DNA of 64,000 bases, from positions 868,001-932,000 of the forward strand of contig CAWHVG010000003.1 in assembly GCA_963832725.1 (NCBI GenBank), given 5' to 3'. Both the position numbers and the translations under genes were made by a program. Below are positions 18,074 to 26,294 of the stretch, piece after piece. The stretch is from JAEZBP01 sp963832725. Its GTDB lineage: Bacteria; Myxococcota_A; Polyangia; Polyangiales; Sandaracinaceae. A model generated the notes under the pieces. It saw only the letters and a program-made list of their open reading frames with translations. It searched no databases and had not been told where the DNA came from. Numbering within the stretch: the first letter of the stretch is position 1; each line of letters starts with the position of its first letter.

Positions 18074-18198
18074 ACCGAGCACCGAACTTCACACCGATCC
18101 CGAACCAGACCAGGCGCGACCAGGAGTCCGTCGTGGTAGCTGCGGCTGTACGCGCTGGTCGCGACGACCCTGATCGCCGGTAGCAACGGGCCCTGTGT

Positions 18199-18222
18199 TC
18201 AGGGGGCTCGAAGCGCCCCCTG
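18199..18222 (-). terminator. Candidate terminator hairpin after the Stig1-like gene
   Basis: CAGGGGGC-(7 nt)-GCCCCCTG forms an 8-bp GC stem about 110 nt downstream of the stop codon at 18334. No U-tract follows, so it may instead be a repeat-associated hairpin. Confidence 0.3.
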
Positions 18223-18333
18223 CGCGCTCCGCGCGCGACCCCACTTCGGGTGCTCCCCTGCGGTCGCACCCCCGCGCTTCGCGCGAGGTGCATGACCGAA
18301 TGGCTCGAGTCGCTCTCGACCCGGCGGGCGCCC

Positions 18334-20460
18334 TCAGGGGAAACAGCTGCCGAAGCGGCAGAACTGCCGCCGGCCGCAGGCGTGCCCGCACGCGCCGCAG
18401 TTGTTGCGGTCGCGGTTGAGGTTGGTGCAGCGGCCGCCGCAGTCGGCGCTCGGCGCGCTGCAGGCGCAGGAGCCGCCGATGCACGAGAACGTGGTCGGGC
18501 ACCCGTGGTTGCAGCTCCCGCAGTTGAGGGGGCTGGTGGTGATGTCCACGCAGAAGCCCTCGCACAGGAGCAGCGAGCCCGGGCAGTTGCAGCGCCCGTC
18601 CGTGCAGGGGACGCCGTCCGGACAGGCCATCCCGCAGCCGCCGCAGTTGGCCGAATCGGTGGTGGTGTCGACGCAGTTGGTGCCGCAGAGCGTCCGTTCC
18701 GGCGGGCACATCGTCATGGTGCACGTGCCGCCGCTGCAGACCGTGCCCGAGGGGCAGACGTTCCCGCAGCCGCCGCAGTTCGCCGGATTGCTCGTCGAGT
18801 CGACGCAGGCCGTGCCGCAGGTGATGCGCGGAGCGACGCACGGCGTACCGCAGGTCCCGCTCAGACAGACCGCGCCGAGGGGGCAGACGTTCCCGCAGCC
18901 GCCGCAGTTGGCCGGGTCGGTGCTGGTGTCGACGCAACCGGCGCTGCCGCACTCCATCGCGGGCAAGGTGCAGGTCACGCGGCAGGTCCCGGCGTCACAC
19001 GAGCTACCCGGCCCGCAGGCGTTCCCGCACGCGCCGCAGTTGTTGTTGTCCGTCGAGATGTCGACGCAGCCGCCACCGCAATCGACCTGGGGCGGCGTGC
19101 AGAGCGCGTCGACGCAGACGCCCATGGCGCAGGTCTGGCCGGCGCCGCACGCATTTCCGCAGGCGCCACAGTTGCTGGGATCGCTGGTCAGATCCTGACA
19201 GCCGGAGCTGCACAGCGAGGTCGGCGGCGTGCACGGGCTGAAGCAGGTCCCCGCGCCGCAGATCTCACCCGGGCCGCAGGCGTTGCCGCACGAGCCGCAG
19301 TTGGCAGGGTCGATTCGGGTGTCGGTGCACGAGGCGCCGCACGCCATCAGCGGCGCGGTGCAAGAGGTCGCGCAGGAGCCGAACTGGCAGAGCTCGCCGG
19401 CCGCGCACGCGTTCCCGCACGAGCCGCAGTTCGCCGGATCGGTGATCACGTTCACGCAGGTGCCGCCGCAGCGCCGCGTCGGAGGGGGGCACGTGGTGGT
19501 GCACACTCCGAGCAAGCAGCTCGCGCCCGCGGGGCAGCTGCTCCCGCAGGCCCCGCAGTTGCTCGGATCGCTCTGGATGTCGACGCACGCCCCACCGCAA
19601 CTGGCCAGGGACCCGCAGGTGCTGGTGCACGTCCCGCTCGAACAGACCTCGTCCGCGGCGCAGTGCGTGTTACACGCACCGCAATGGAGCGGATCGCTCG
19701 TAACGTCGATGCAATAGCCGAAAGCGCAGTCGACGGTGGGGGGCATGCACGTCGGGGCGCACTCGCCGCCGCTGCACGCCTCGCCGGGCGGGCACTCGTT
19801 CCCGCACGCCCCGCAGTTCGTCGGATCGTTTCGCAGGTTCATGCAGGTACCGCCGCAGTTCGAGAGGCCGGGATCGCACATCGTCGTGCAGGTGCCGCCG
19901 CTGCAAGCCTCCCCGGAGCCGCAGATTGTCCCGCACCCGCCGCAGTTGCGGGTGTCGCTCGAGAAGTCGACGCAGCTCCCGCCGCAATCGGTGAGCGGCG
20001 GCGGGCAGCCCGGCGCGCAGGCACTGCCCGAGCAGACCCCGCCCGGACAAGTAGACCCACACGCGCCGCAGTTGGCCGGATCGTTGGTCAGGTCGACGCA
20101 GCGATCACCACAGAGCGAGAGCCCCGGCGGGCAGCTCGGCCGAATACAGGCCCCGGCGCGGCACACGGAGCCGCCGACACACGCGTGCCCGCACGCGCCG
20201 CAGTTGTTGCGGTCACGGGAGGTGTCGACGCAGCTGCCGCTGCAGAGGCTCTCTCCCGAGGCGCAGCCGCCGTCGACCGGCGGCACGAACGCGTCTCGCC
20301 CCCCGTCCTGCAGATGGCCGGCGTCCACACCGGCGTCGAAGCCGCCGCTCGGCGGCTCGGCGCTCAGGAGCGTTCGGCCGCAGCCGGCGAGCGCCAGCGG
20401 GAGGACGAAGAGCGTCGCGACCAGCGCACGAGAAAGGAGCCAAGAAAAGCGATGAGGCAT
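18334..20460 (-). CDS. Stig1-like cysteine-repeat lipoprotein
   Basis: 708 residues. The signal peptide ends LALAGC (lipobox). A DAGVDAG linker leads into about 15 tandem modules of ~40 residues, each built on the pattern C-x-G-x-C-V/T-D/N-x-x-x-D-x-x-N-C-G-x-C-G-x-x-C (for example NNCGACGHAC, ANCGGCGNVC). These are Stig1-like modules, frequently mis-annotated in myxobacteria. With about six cysteines per module the protein must be disulfide-rich and extracellular, probably an extended surface rod. Partner and role are unknown. It converges on the repeat region. Confidence 0.85.
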   Translation of the reverse strand: MPHRFSWLLSRALVATLFVLPLALAGCGRTLLSAEPPSGGFDAGVDAGHLQDGGRDAFVPPVDGGCASGESLCSGSCVDTSRDRNNCGACGHACVGGSVCRAGACIRPSCPPGLSLCGDRCVDLTNDPANCGACGSTCPGGVCSGSACAPGCPPPLTDCGGSCVDFSSDTRNCGGCGTICGSGEACSGGTCTTMCDPGLSNCGGTCMNLRNDPTNCGACGNECPPGEACSGGECAPTCMPPTVDCAFGYCIDVTSDPLHCGACNTHCAADEVCSSGTCTSTCGSLASCGGACVDIQSDPSNCGACGSSCPAGASCLLGVCTTTCPPPTRRCGGTCVNVITDPANCGSCGNACAAGELCQFGSCATSCTAPLMACGASCTDTRIDPANCGSCGNACGPGEICGAGTCFSPCTPPTSLCSSGCQDLTSDPSNCGACGNACGAGQTCAMGVCVDALCTPPQVDCGGGCVDISTDNNNCGACGNACGPGSSCDAGTCRVTCTLPAMECGSAGCVDTSTDPANCGGCGNVCPLGAVCLSGTCGTPCVAPRITCGTACVDSTSNPANCGGCGNVCPSGTVCSGGTCTMTMCPPERTLCGTNCVDTTTDSANCGGCGMACPDGVPCTDGRCNCPGSLLLCEGFCVDITTSPLNCGSCNHGCPTTFSCIGGSCACSAPSADCGGRCTNLNRDRNNCGACGHACGRRQFCRFGSCFP

Positions 20461-20547
20461 GTCGTCTCCGGGGTCGCTCCCAATTCGCCACGCCGCGAGC
20501 AGGTTCGCAAGGGTCGATCGTGCGGCGACGCCGCATTCGGGAAGTGC

Positions 20548-21468
20548 TCAGCGCCGACGGGGGCGGACCGGGTAGACGCGGCGGGTCCCCTCCATCCGCG
20601 GCCGGCCGACCTCCATGAAGTCGAGCTTGATGACCTTCCGCACCCCGCTCGGCAGTCGGATCATCAGCCCACCGTCGTCGTTCTCGCGATCGATCTTGCA
20701 GAGGCCGAACTGGCGGTGCTCGATGAAGTCGCCCTTCTGGGGGTGCGGCTCGTCGAGGAAGTCGGCGTCGTGGCGCTTGTCGGGGATGGGCGCGGGGCGG
20801 AAGGCCGGCTCGCGCGAGCCGCGGGCCGCCTTGCGCTTGGACCGCGCTGGCGGCGCCTCGACCGGCGGCGCGGCGGAGACGGCCGCGACGTCCGCCCAGC
20901 TCACCCCGCCGCTCGGCTCTTCGTCCTCGTCCTCCCGATCGTCGTCCTCGTCCTCGTCCTCGCCCCGGTCGTCCTCCTCGTCGCCACTGACCGCCGTCCA
21001 CTTGGTCGGCGCGGGCGCGCTCGGCTCGCTGCGACCGGTCCAGAGCGCGAGGCCGGTCTTCTCGTCGCGGGCCCGGGACAGACGCAGGTCCTCGAAGACC
21101 TCCAGCACCAGCTCGCAAGCGAAGACCTCGCCCGCCCGCAGCCGTCCGCCTAGGACGTCCACGCCGTTGTCGGTCCGGCGCGCCAGCGTGACCTGGAGCT
21201 GGGCCCGAGGCGCGCCGCCGAGGATGGAGAGGTTGCCCTCCAGCGTGAGGATGTCGCACGGCATCTCGAAGCGCTGCGGCGGCTCCGCGACGCGACGCGC
21301 CTGGTCGTGCCGGTCGAGCTCCGCCCACGCGAGCGACCCGATCCCGCGCACCCACGCGGCCTCGATCCCTTCGCGCTCCGCGAGCGACTCGAGCTCCGCG
21401 ACCAGGTCTTCCCCGCGCTCGAGCCTGAGCACGATGCGCCGGGTCTTCTTGCTCTCGAACACGATCAT
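20548..21468 (-). CDS. PPC (DUF296) domain protein with acidic linker and C-terminal domain
   Basis: About 306 residues from ATG 21468; AGG precedes it. Residues ~1-135 form a PPC/DUF296 domain (IVLRLERGEDLVAELESLAE, then WVRGIGSLAWAELD, EGNLSILGG and HLxVTLAR-like strands), a trimeric fold found in plant AT-hook proteins and in bacterial proteins of unknown role. A strongly acidic linker (~25 D/E residues) leads to a C-terminal domain (KGDFIEHRQFGLCKIDREND, then MIRLPSGVRKVIKLDFMEVG). That last module recalls small SH3/CarD-like barrels, but I cannot assign it. Fully cytoplasmic by appearance. Confidence 0.75.
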   Translation of the reverse strand: MIVFESKKTRRIVLRLERGEDLVAELESLAEREGIEAAWVRGIGSLAWAELDRHDQARRVAEPPQRFEMPCDILTLEGNLSILGGAPRAQLQVTLARRTDNGVDVLGGRLRAGEVFACELVLEVFEDLRLSRARDEKTGLALWTGRSEPSAPAPTKWTAVSGDEEDDRGEDEDEDDDREDEDEEPSGGVSWADVAAVSAAPPVEAPPARSKRKAARGSREPAFRPAPIPDKRHDADFLDEPHPQKGDFIEHRQFGLCKIDRENDDGGLMIRLPSGVRKVIKLDFMEVGRPRMEGTRRVYPVRPRRR

Positions 21469-21662
21469 GGGCGCCTCGAGGCCCGTTTCTCTCAAGAGCT
21501 CACCGCGCCGCGGAGGGCCGATCCGGCAGCGCGGGGGTCGGTCCTTAGCACGTCCGAACGCGGGCGGGCATCGCGAAGAACCCGCAGCGATCGAGCAGGA
21601 CGAGCGCGTCCGGAGCCGGCCCGGCGAGGGAGGTTCGAGCCGAGTGCGGGCGTAGAACGGAC

Positions 21663-22421
21663 GTGAGTGCTGCGCTGGATCGCCCGACCCTCCTCACGTG
21701 GCTCGTTCTTCCGGGAGCGTTCTTGTCAGCGCTTGCATGGCTGCTCGTGGAGGCGCTCGCGCCCTTCGAGCTCGCCGCCGACGCAACGGTCTACGCCCTG
21801 GCCGCGGGCCCGCTCGTCCTGCTGTGCTGCGTGCTCGCGTGGACGGGACTGTGGCTCGCCTCCACCCGCGACCCCGAGCGACGCCGGCGGCTGCGACGCG
21901 AGGCCTTTCTCACACCGTGCGCGTTCGCGCCGCTGGCGGTGCTCGCCCCGTGGGTGGTCGCCCCGAGCGCCTTCGGCCCGAGCTACGGGAGCTTCCCTTT
22001 CTTCGTCGCCTGGCTGACCCGCTACCCCACCTTCGGGCCGGTCAACCACGAGGTGCTGCTCGGGATTGGCGCCGTCTTGGGGGCCTGCGCGATGCCTTCG
22101 GTTCTCGCGGTCTACGCGACGACGCGCCGCAGCCTGCGGCCGCACGTCGTCGCCACGCTCGCCCTGCTGCAGCTCGTTGCGTACGTTCCCGTCTTCGTCC
22201 GCCTCGACCAGGACCTCTTGGCATATGCCGTGATCGTGGCGCGCGGAGGCACGACAACGCTCCTCGGCCCCGTCTCCGGCGCGTGGTGGCAGAACACGCT
22301 GTCGGCTCTGAGCGGGGCGTCGGGCGCCCTGCTGCGCCTCGGCGCCACGCTCACCATGATCGCGTTCGTACCGCTGACCATGCGCGCCGAGGAGCCGGTC
22401 GCCGTGTGGGAGACGGACTGA
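21663..22421 (+). CDS. Membrane protein of unknown function (252 aa)
   Basis: GTG start at 21663. Several hydrophobic segments, for example LLTWLVLPGAFLSALAWLL, VYALAAGPLVLLCCVLAWTG, FAPLAVLAPWVVAP, LLGIGAVLGACAMPSVLAV and VVATLALLQLVAYVPVFV, predict five to six membrane spans. No family motif is recognised. It converges on pgsA with a 75-bp gap. Confidence 0.7.
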   Translation: MSAALDRPTLLTWLVLPGAFLSALAWLLVEALAPFELAADATVYALAAGPLVLLCCVLAWTGLWLASTRDPERRRRLRREAFLTPCAFAPLAVLAPWVVAPSAFGPSYGSFPFFVAWLTRYPTFGPVNHEVLLGIGAVLGACAMPSVLAVYATTRRSLRPHVVATLALLQLVAYVPVFVRLDQDLLAYAVIVARGGTTTLLGPVSGAWWQNTLSALSGASGALLRLGATLTMIAFVPLTMRAEEPVAVWETD

Positions 22422-22496
22422 TTGGGGGGGCGCCTCCCGACGACGAGGCCGAAGCGCTCGTCCGCGAGACCCCTCGGCGGCGGTCCCGACACACCT

Positions 22497-23159
22497 TCAG
22501 CCCTCGGGGCCCGCGCGCTCCTCTTCCTGTTTCAGGCGCTGCTCCTTGGCCTCGACGGCCTCCACGAAGAGCTTGATGTACTCGCCCGCGCTGGTGATCG
22601 CGAAGAACACGCTGAGGTAGAGCAGGATGAGCCCGGCGCCGTTGAAGTTCAGACGGACCGTGGTGAAGCCGAAGTAGAGGTCGTAGGAGTGGTGCAGGAT
22701 CAGCATCAGGAGCGCGACCATCTGGAGCGCCGTCTTGTCCTTGCCGCCCTGCCCTGCCGCGATGACCACGCCCTCGCTCATGGCGATCACCCTGAGCGAG
22801 GTGATCGACAGCTCCCGCGCGATGATGACGATCACCGCCCAGGACGGAACGCGGCCGAGGTGCACCATGAAGATGAGCACCGCCATCACGAGGAGCTTGT
22901 CGGCCAGGGGGTCGAGGAACTTGCCGAGCACGCTGATCAGCCCGCGCTTGCGGGCCAGCCAGCCGTCCAGGAAGTCCGTGACCGCCGTGACGGCGTAGAC
23001 CATCGCCGCCATGAAGTTCGCGCGCGGGGTCCCGCGGGCGAGCAGCACGAGCACCACCGGGATGAGGAGGATCCGGAGGAAGGTCAGCAGGTTCGGGAGG
23101 TTGATCGCGTCCTCCCGGATGCTGCTCCGGCGCTTCTTGATGGGTCGCTCGGCGCTCAT
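22497..23159 (-). CDS. pgsA: CDP-diacylglycerol--glycerol-3-phosphate 3-phosphatidyltransferase
   Basis: 220 residues from ATG 23159, which overlaps the stop of the upstream TPR gene (ATGA). INLPNLLTFLRILLIPVVLV is the typical PgsA start, and DGWLARKRGLISVLGKFLDPLAD matches the CDP-alcohol phosphotransferase signature DG-x2-AR-x8-G-x3-D-x3-D. It makes phosphatidylglycerophosphate, the committed step to phosphatidylglycerol and cardiolipin, in the inner membrane. A PssA- or other CDP-OH-P enzyme is less likely given the N-terminus. Confidence 0.92.
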   Translation of the reverse strand: MSAERPIKKRRSSIREDAINLPNLLTFLRILLIPVVLVLLARGTPRANFMAAMVYAVTAVTDFLDGWLARKRGLISVLGKFLDPLADKLLVMAVLIFMVHLGRVPSWAVIVIIARELSITSLRVIAMSEGVVIAAGQGGKDKTALQMVALLMLILHHSYDLYFGFTTVRLNFNGAGLILLYLSVFFAITSAGEYIKLFVEAVEAKEQRLKQEEERAGPEG

Positions 23160-24505
23160 GTGATCAGCACGATGCCCTGGCCCCGAAACGAGAGCGGCGC
23201 CGAGGGCGGCTGCGGCTCCGGGACGGCGGAAGGGAAGAGGCGACCGGTCCAACCGACCAGCGCCCGAGGATCGACGTGGACCTCCTCGTCCGGGCGCACG
23301 GGCAGCCCGGTGGGACGGCGCGGCAGGCGAAGGACCACCGTGCCCTCACCGTGGAAGGAGAGGAGGATCACCGGAGTGCCCGCCAGCGGCAGGCGCCCGC
23401 TCTCGTAGCCGACGCGATCATCGAAGGCATGCACGAGCTCCTCCCGTACGTAGAGGAGCGATCCGCCGATGCGCACCGCGTGGTAGCGCAGGCCGTCCGG
23501 CGGAGCCAGGACGGCGGTGACGGGCCCCTGCCAGCGCAGGATGGGATCGACCTCGCCGCCGAGACGCTCCTCCGCCCGGCCGCCCCGATAGCGACGCTCG
23601 GCCGGCTCGGCGCGCAGGGGCCCGCGCACGGCGCGCACACCGCTCAGGCGCGAGTGCACGGCGGCCTCGCTGCTCACCAAGAGCTCCCCCTCGGCCCCGA
23701 CCGCGAGGGGAGTGTCCTCCGGCAGCTCGACGGCCCACGCGTCGGCGAACGCGCTCAGGCGCGGCGGCGGGTGCGCGACGGCGCCGTGGAAGGCCACGTC
23801 GTGCGGGATCGGGTCGGCGCCCGTCTCGAGGACCCTCCACTCGCCGCTCGGGCGGCGCGGGCGCTCGTTCTCCACCGAGAGCGAGACCCCCGCGTCGCTC
23901 AGCCGCTCGGCGGCTTCGTTGGCGGCGTCGCGGAGTGCGCTGACCTCCCGATCCTCCGGCGGCGGCGTCGGTGGCGCCTCCAGCGCCGGCGGCGCGATGG
24001 AGTGGAGCTGCTCCTCCATGCGACGCGCCATCGAGAGCTGGCCGCCGCGCAAGAACGCCTCCCGCGCCTCGTCCGGCTTTCCGAGCCGCCAGCGGGTGAG
24101 GCCGAGATAGCCCCACGCGCGCTCGTGCGTCGGCTCGAGATCGAGGGCGTGCTCGAGGTGGTCCCGGGCGTCTTCGGGCTGCCCGGTCTTGAAGAGGGCC
24201 AGCCCGAGGTTCACCCGCAGCGTCGCGTCGTCGGGGAACTCCTCCACCAGGCGGCGCCAGGTCTGGATCGCTGTCGGGTAGACGCCCAGCCGGAAGTACA
24301 CGCCGGCCAGCAGATCCTGGCTCTGGGCGTCGCTCGGCCGGAGGCCCAGCGCGTGCTCGAGCTCCTCTTTCGCCTCGACCACGCGATTCTGGACGAGGAG
24401 CTCGCTGCCCCGCGAGAGATGGAACAGGAAGTCGTCATCGGCGGGGGGATCGTCGTCCCGCCGCCTCAAACGCCCCCGACCTCCCGGTCTCGACCCGTCC
24501 GCCAT
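23156..24505 (-). CDS. TPR protein with C-terminal AIM24-like domain
   Basis: 449 residues from ATG 24505. Residues ~20-180 contain four to five TPR units (LLVQNRVVEAKEELEHALGL, VYFRLGVYPTAIQTWRRLVE, NLGLALFKTGQPEDARDHLE, YLGLTRWRLGKPDEAREAFL). After a Pro-rich linker and a helical segment, the second half (AVELPEDTPLAVGAEGELLV, VREELVHAFDD, then FHGEGTVVLRLPRRPTGLPV and VDPRALVGWTGRLFP) matches the AIM24 beta-helix pattern. AIM24 proteins are poorly understood; the yeast homologue affects mitochondrial membrane organisation. Overlap with pgsA suggests a link to membrane lipid. Confidence 0.8.
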   Translation of the reverse strand: MADGSRPGGRGRLRRRDDDPPADDDFLFHLSRGSELLVQNRVVEAKEELEHALGLRPSDAQSQDLLAGVYFRLGVYPTAIQTWRRLVEEFPDDATLRVNLGLALFKTGQPEDARDHLEHALDLEPTHERAWGYLGLTRWRLGKPDEAREAFLRGGQLSMARRMEEQLHSIAPPALEAPPTPPPEDREVSALRDAANEAAERLSDAGVSLSVENERPRRPSGEWRVLETGADPIPHDVAFHGAVAHPPPRLSAFADAWAVELPEDTPLAVGAEGELLVSSEAAVHSRLSGVRAVRGPLRAEPAERRYRGGRAEERLGGEVDPILRWQGPVTAVLAPPDGLRYHAVRIGGSLLYVREELVHAFDDRVGYESGRLPLAGTPVILLSFHGEGTVVLRLPRRPTGLPVRPDEEVHVDPRALVGWTGRLFPSAVPEPQPPSAPLSFRGQGIVLIT

Positions 24506-24624
24506 GGGTCGCGCGAGCGTAGGTTCGGTGGATCCGGGAGTCAAAGCGATGGCGATCCACGGCCTCCGAAAGCGCGACGGCGGCGCTTGCGGCGGCAGGT
24601 CCTCGCTGCCAACCTCAGGCCGCT

Positions 24625-24864
24625 TTGGCACGGGCCCTCGTCACGTGCGCGCTCGTCGCGCTGCTCGCCGTGGCCGCGCTGGCGCGGGCACAGGACTCCG
24701 ACGCGGGCGTCATGGCGACCCGGGCACGGGTCGTCCGGCCTCCCGAGGGCTCGCTGCGCCGCGGCCGCCTCCCGCTCCCGGGCTGGGCGGTCGGCCTGAC
24801 GGGCGGGGCGCTGAGCCTCGGGGCGGCGGGGTGGCTGATCTGGCGAGCGAGCCGGCGCCGGTGA
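24625..24864 (+). CDS. Small membrane protein (79 aa)
   Basis: Starts at TTG 24625. N-terminal hydrophobic signal (LVTCALVALLAVAALARAQ) and a second membrane segment near the C-terminus (GWAVGLTGGALSLGAAGWLI) followed by an Arg-rich end. The stop overlaps the GTG of the next gene (GTGA at 24861-24864), indicating translational coupling. No family recognised. Confidence 0.55.
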   Translation: MARALVTCALVALLAVAALARAQDSDAGVMATRARVVRPPEGSLRRGRLPLPGWAVGLTGGALSLGAAGWLIWRASRRR

Positions 24865-25895
24865 GCGAGCTCGAGCGAGAGCCCGATCTCGCCGGCGAGC
24901 CGGTTCCCGAGATCGAGCACGAGACCGACGTCTCGGACGCGCGCCGCGCCACCTCCGGGCTGGTGCGCAAAGTGCTGATCGGCACGCTGCTGGGCGCGCT
25001 GGTGTTCGCCGGCCTCTCGCTCTACTCGGACGTGGACCGGCTGCGGGCCAACCTGGGCGCGTTCGACTACCGCGTGTTCGCGTTCGCGCTGGCCCTCGCG
25101 ACCGGCAACTACGGCCTGCGCTACCTGCGCTGGCAGTACTACCTGCGGCGCATCGGCGTGGTCGTCCCGCACGGCGAGAGCGCGCTGATCTTCCTCTCCG
25201 GGTTCGTGATGAGCGTGACGCCGGGCAAACTCGGCGAGGTCTTCAAGTCGCTCTTACTCTACGAGACGCGCGGGACCTCGATCCTGCGCACGGCGCCGGT
25301 GGTCTTCGCCGAGCGGCTGACGGATCTGATCGCGCTGGTGCTCCTGACCGCGCTCGGGAGCCTCTCGTTTCGGGAGGGTGTGCCGATCGCCGCGGCCGGC
25401 GCGGCGCTGGTGGCGTTCGTGCTCCTGGCGACGGCCTGGCGCCCGATGGGGGAGCTCCTGCTCCGCGTCGCGGGGCGGATCCCGCTGGTCGAGCGGATCG
25501 TCCCGCGGCTGCGCGAGGCGTACGAGAGCCTCTACACGATGACCCGTCCCGCGCCTCTGCTCCTGTCGACGGGGCTGGCCACGGTGAGCTGGGGGCTCGA
25601 GTGCGTCGCGCTCTTCGTCTTGCTGCGCGCGATGCCCGGCGGCGGCCTGTCGTGGGACGCCAGCCTCTTCGCCTACTCGGCGTCCACCATCGTCGGCGCG
25701 CTGGCCATGATGCCGGGCGGCCTCGGCGTGACGGAGGCCGGCATGACGGGGCTCATCCAGACGCTCTCCGGTGGCGCGATCGACAGCGCCGCCGCCACGG
25801 CCGCGACCATGCTCACGCGGCTGGCCACGCTCTGGTGGGCCGTGGTAGTCGGCGCCGTGGCGCTCGCCGTCTTGCGGCGGCGGATGGCGCGTTGA
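24861..25895 (+). CDS. Lysylphosphatidylglycerol synthase TM region-like / UPF0104 membrane protein
   Basis: 344 residues from GTG 24861. After a ~35-residue acidic cytoplasmic N-terminus there are about eight membrane segments. Family marks: NYGLRYLRWQYYLRRIG, then LSGFVMSVTPGKLGEVFKSL, ERLTDLIALVLL, and MMPGGLGVTEAGMTGLI. These are characteristic of the LPG_synthase_TM (PF03706) family, related to the flippase half of MprF; without the synthase domain such proteins are thought to move lipid-linked molecules. Substrate unknown. Confidence 0.82.
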   Translation: MSELEREPDLAGEPVPEIEHETDVSDARRATSGLVRKVLIGTLLGALVFAGLSLYSDVDRLRANLGAFDYRVFAFALALATGNYGLRYLRWQYYLRRIGVVVPHGESALIFLSGFVMSVTPGKLGEVFKSLLLYETRGTSILRTAPVVFAERLTDLIALVLLTALGSLSFREGVPIAAAGAALVAFVLLATAWRPMGELLLRVAGRIPLVERIVPRLREAYESLYTMTRPAPLLLSTGLATVSWGLECVALFVLLRAMPGGGLSWDASLFAYSASTIVGALAMMPGGLGVTEAGMTGLIQTLSGGAIDSAAATAATMLTRLATLWWAVVVGAVALAVLRRRMAR

Positions 25896-26294
25896 CGCTG
25901 CTCCGCCGCTGTCGGGGCAGCCGCGGACGGGGGTGAACCGGCTGCGTGGAGATCGACACGGGAGCCAGCGCGGCTGGCGTGAGCCGGCTGCGTGAGGCGA
26001 GCACCGATCGACCAAAGCTGCCGTGCGCCGTCGCCGAACGCGCTCCGCTCGACGCGGAGGTACGGGAGCCACGGCGGCTCGCGTCAGCCGGCTGCCTGGA
26101 TGGATGGCGGAGGTACCGCGAACGTTACGTCCGGCGAGTTGCGGTGGATCGCCGGCTCCTTCGCGGGGAGCCCGCCCCCGGCGCCGGGCAACGAACGATG
26201 GAACAGCAGGGCCGGGACGATGCCGGGACCAGAGCACGGGGACCAGCGGCCGGCGCGGATACCGGCTCCGCCCGGCCGGCCGATTCCGCTCGGC
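25896..26294. other. Convergent intergenic region with short direct repeats
   Basis: About 400 bases with no gene seen. The motif CCGGCTGCGTGG/A or its variant CCGGCTGCCTGG occurs three times (around 25937, 25983 and 26088). It also contains the hairpin listed at 26248-26277. Confidence 0.5.
26248..26277 (-). terminator. Candidate terminator hairpin of the respiratory operon
   Basis: GGCCGG-C-GCGGA / TCCGC-CCGGCC forms an 11-bp stem with one bulged base and a 7-nt loop, about 18 nt downstream of the last stop codon of the operon. There is no U-tract. Confidence 0.4.

Larger units (their letters stand above)
17257..18333. other. 1.1-kb intergenic repeat region
   Basis: No credible gene. It holds the 41-bp array, 40-bp array, 143-bp direct repeats and further hairpins. 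Frames crossing it are Arg/Ser/Ala-rich with no ribosome binding sites. The flanking genes converge (permease on plus, Stig1-like protein on minus), so it serves at least as the 3' region for both. Confidence 0.8.

Noticed and set aside
17257..18333. A mobile element with a transposase
   Set aside because: No transposase-like frame is present; only non-coding repeats.
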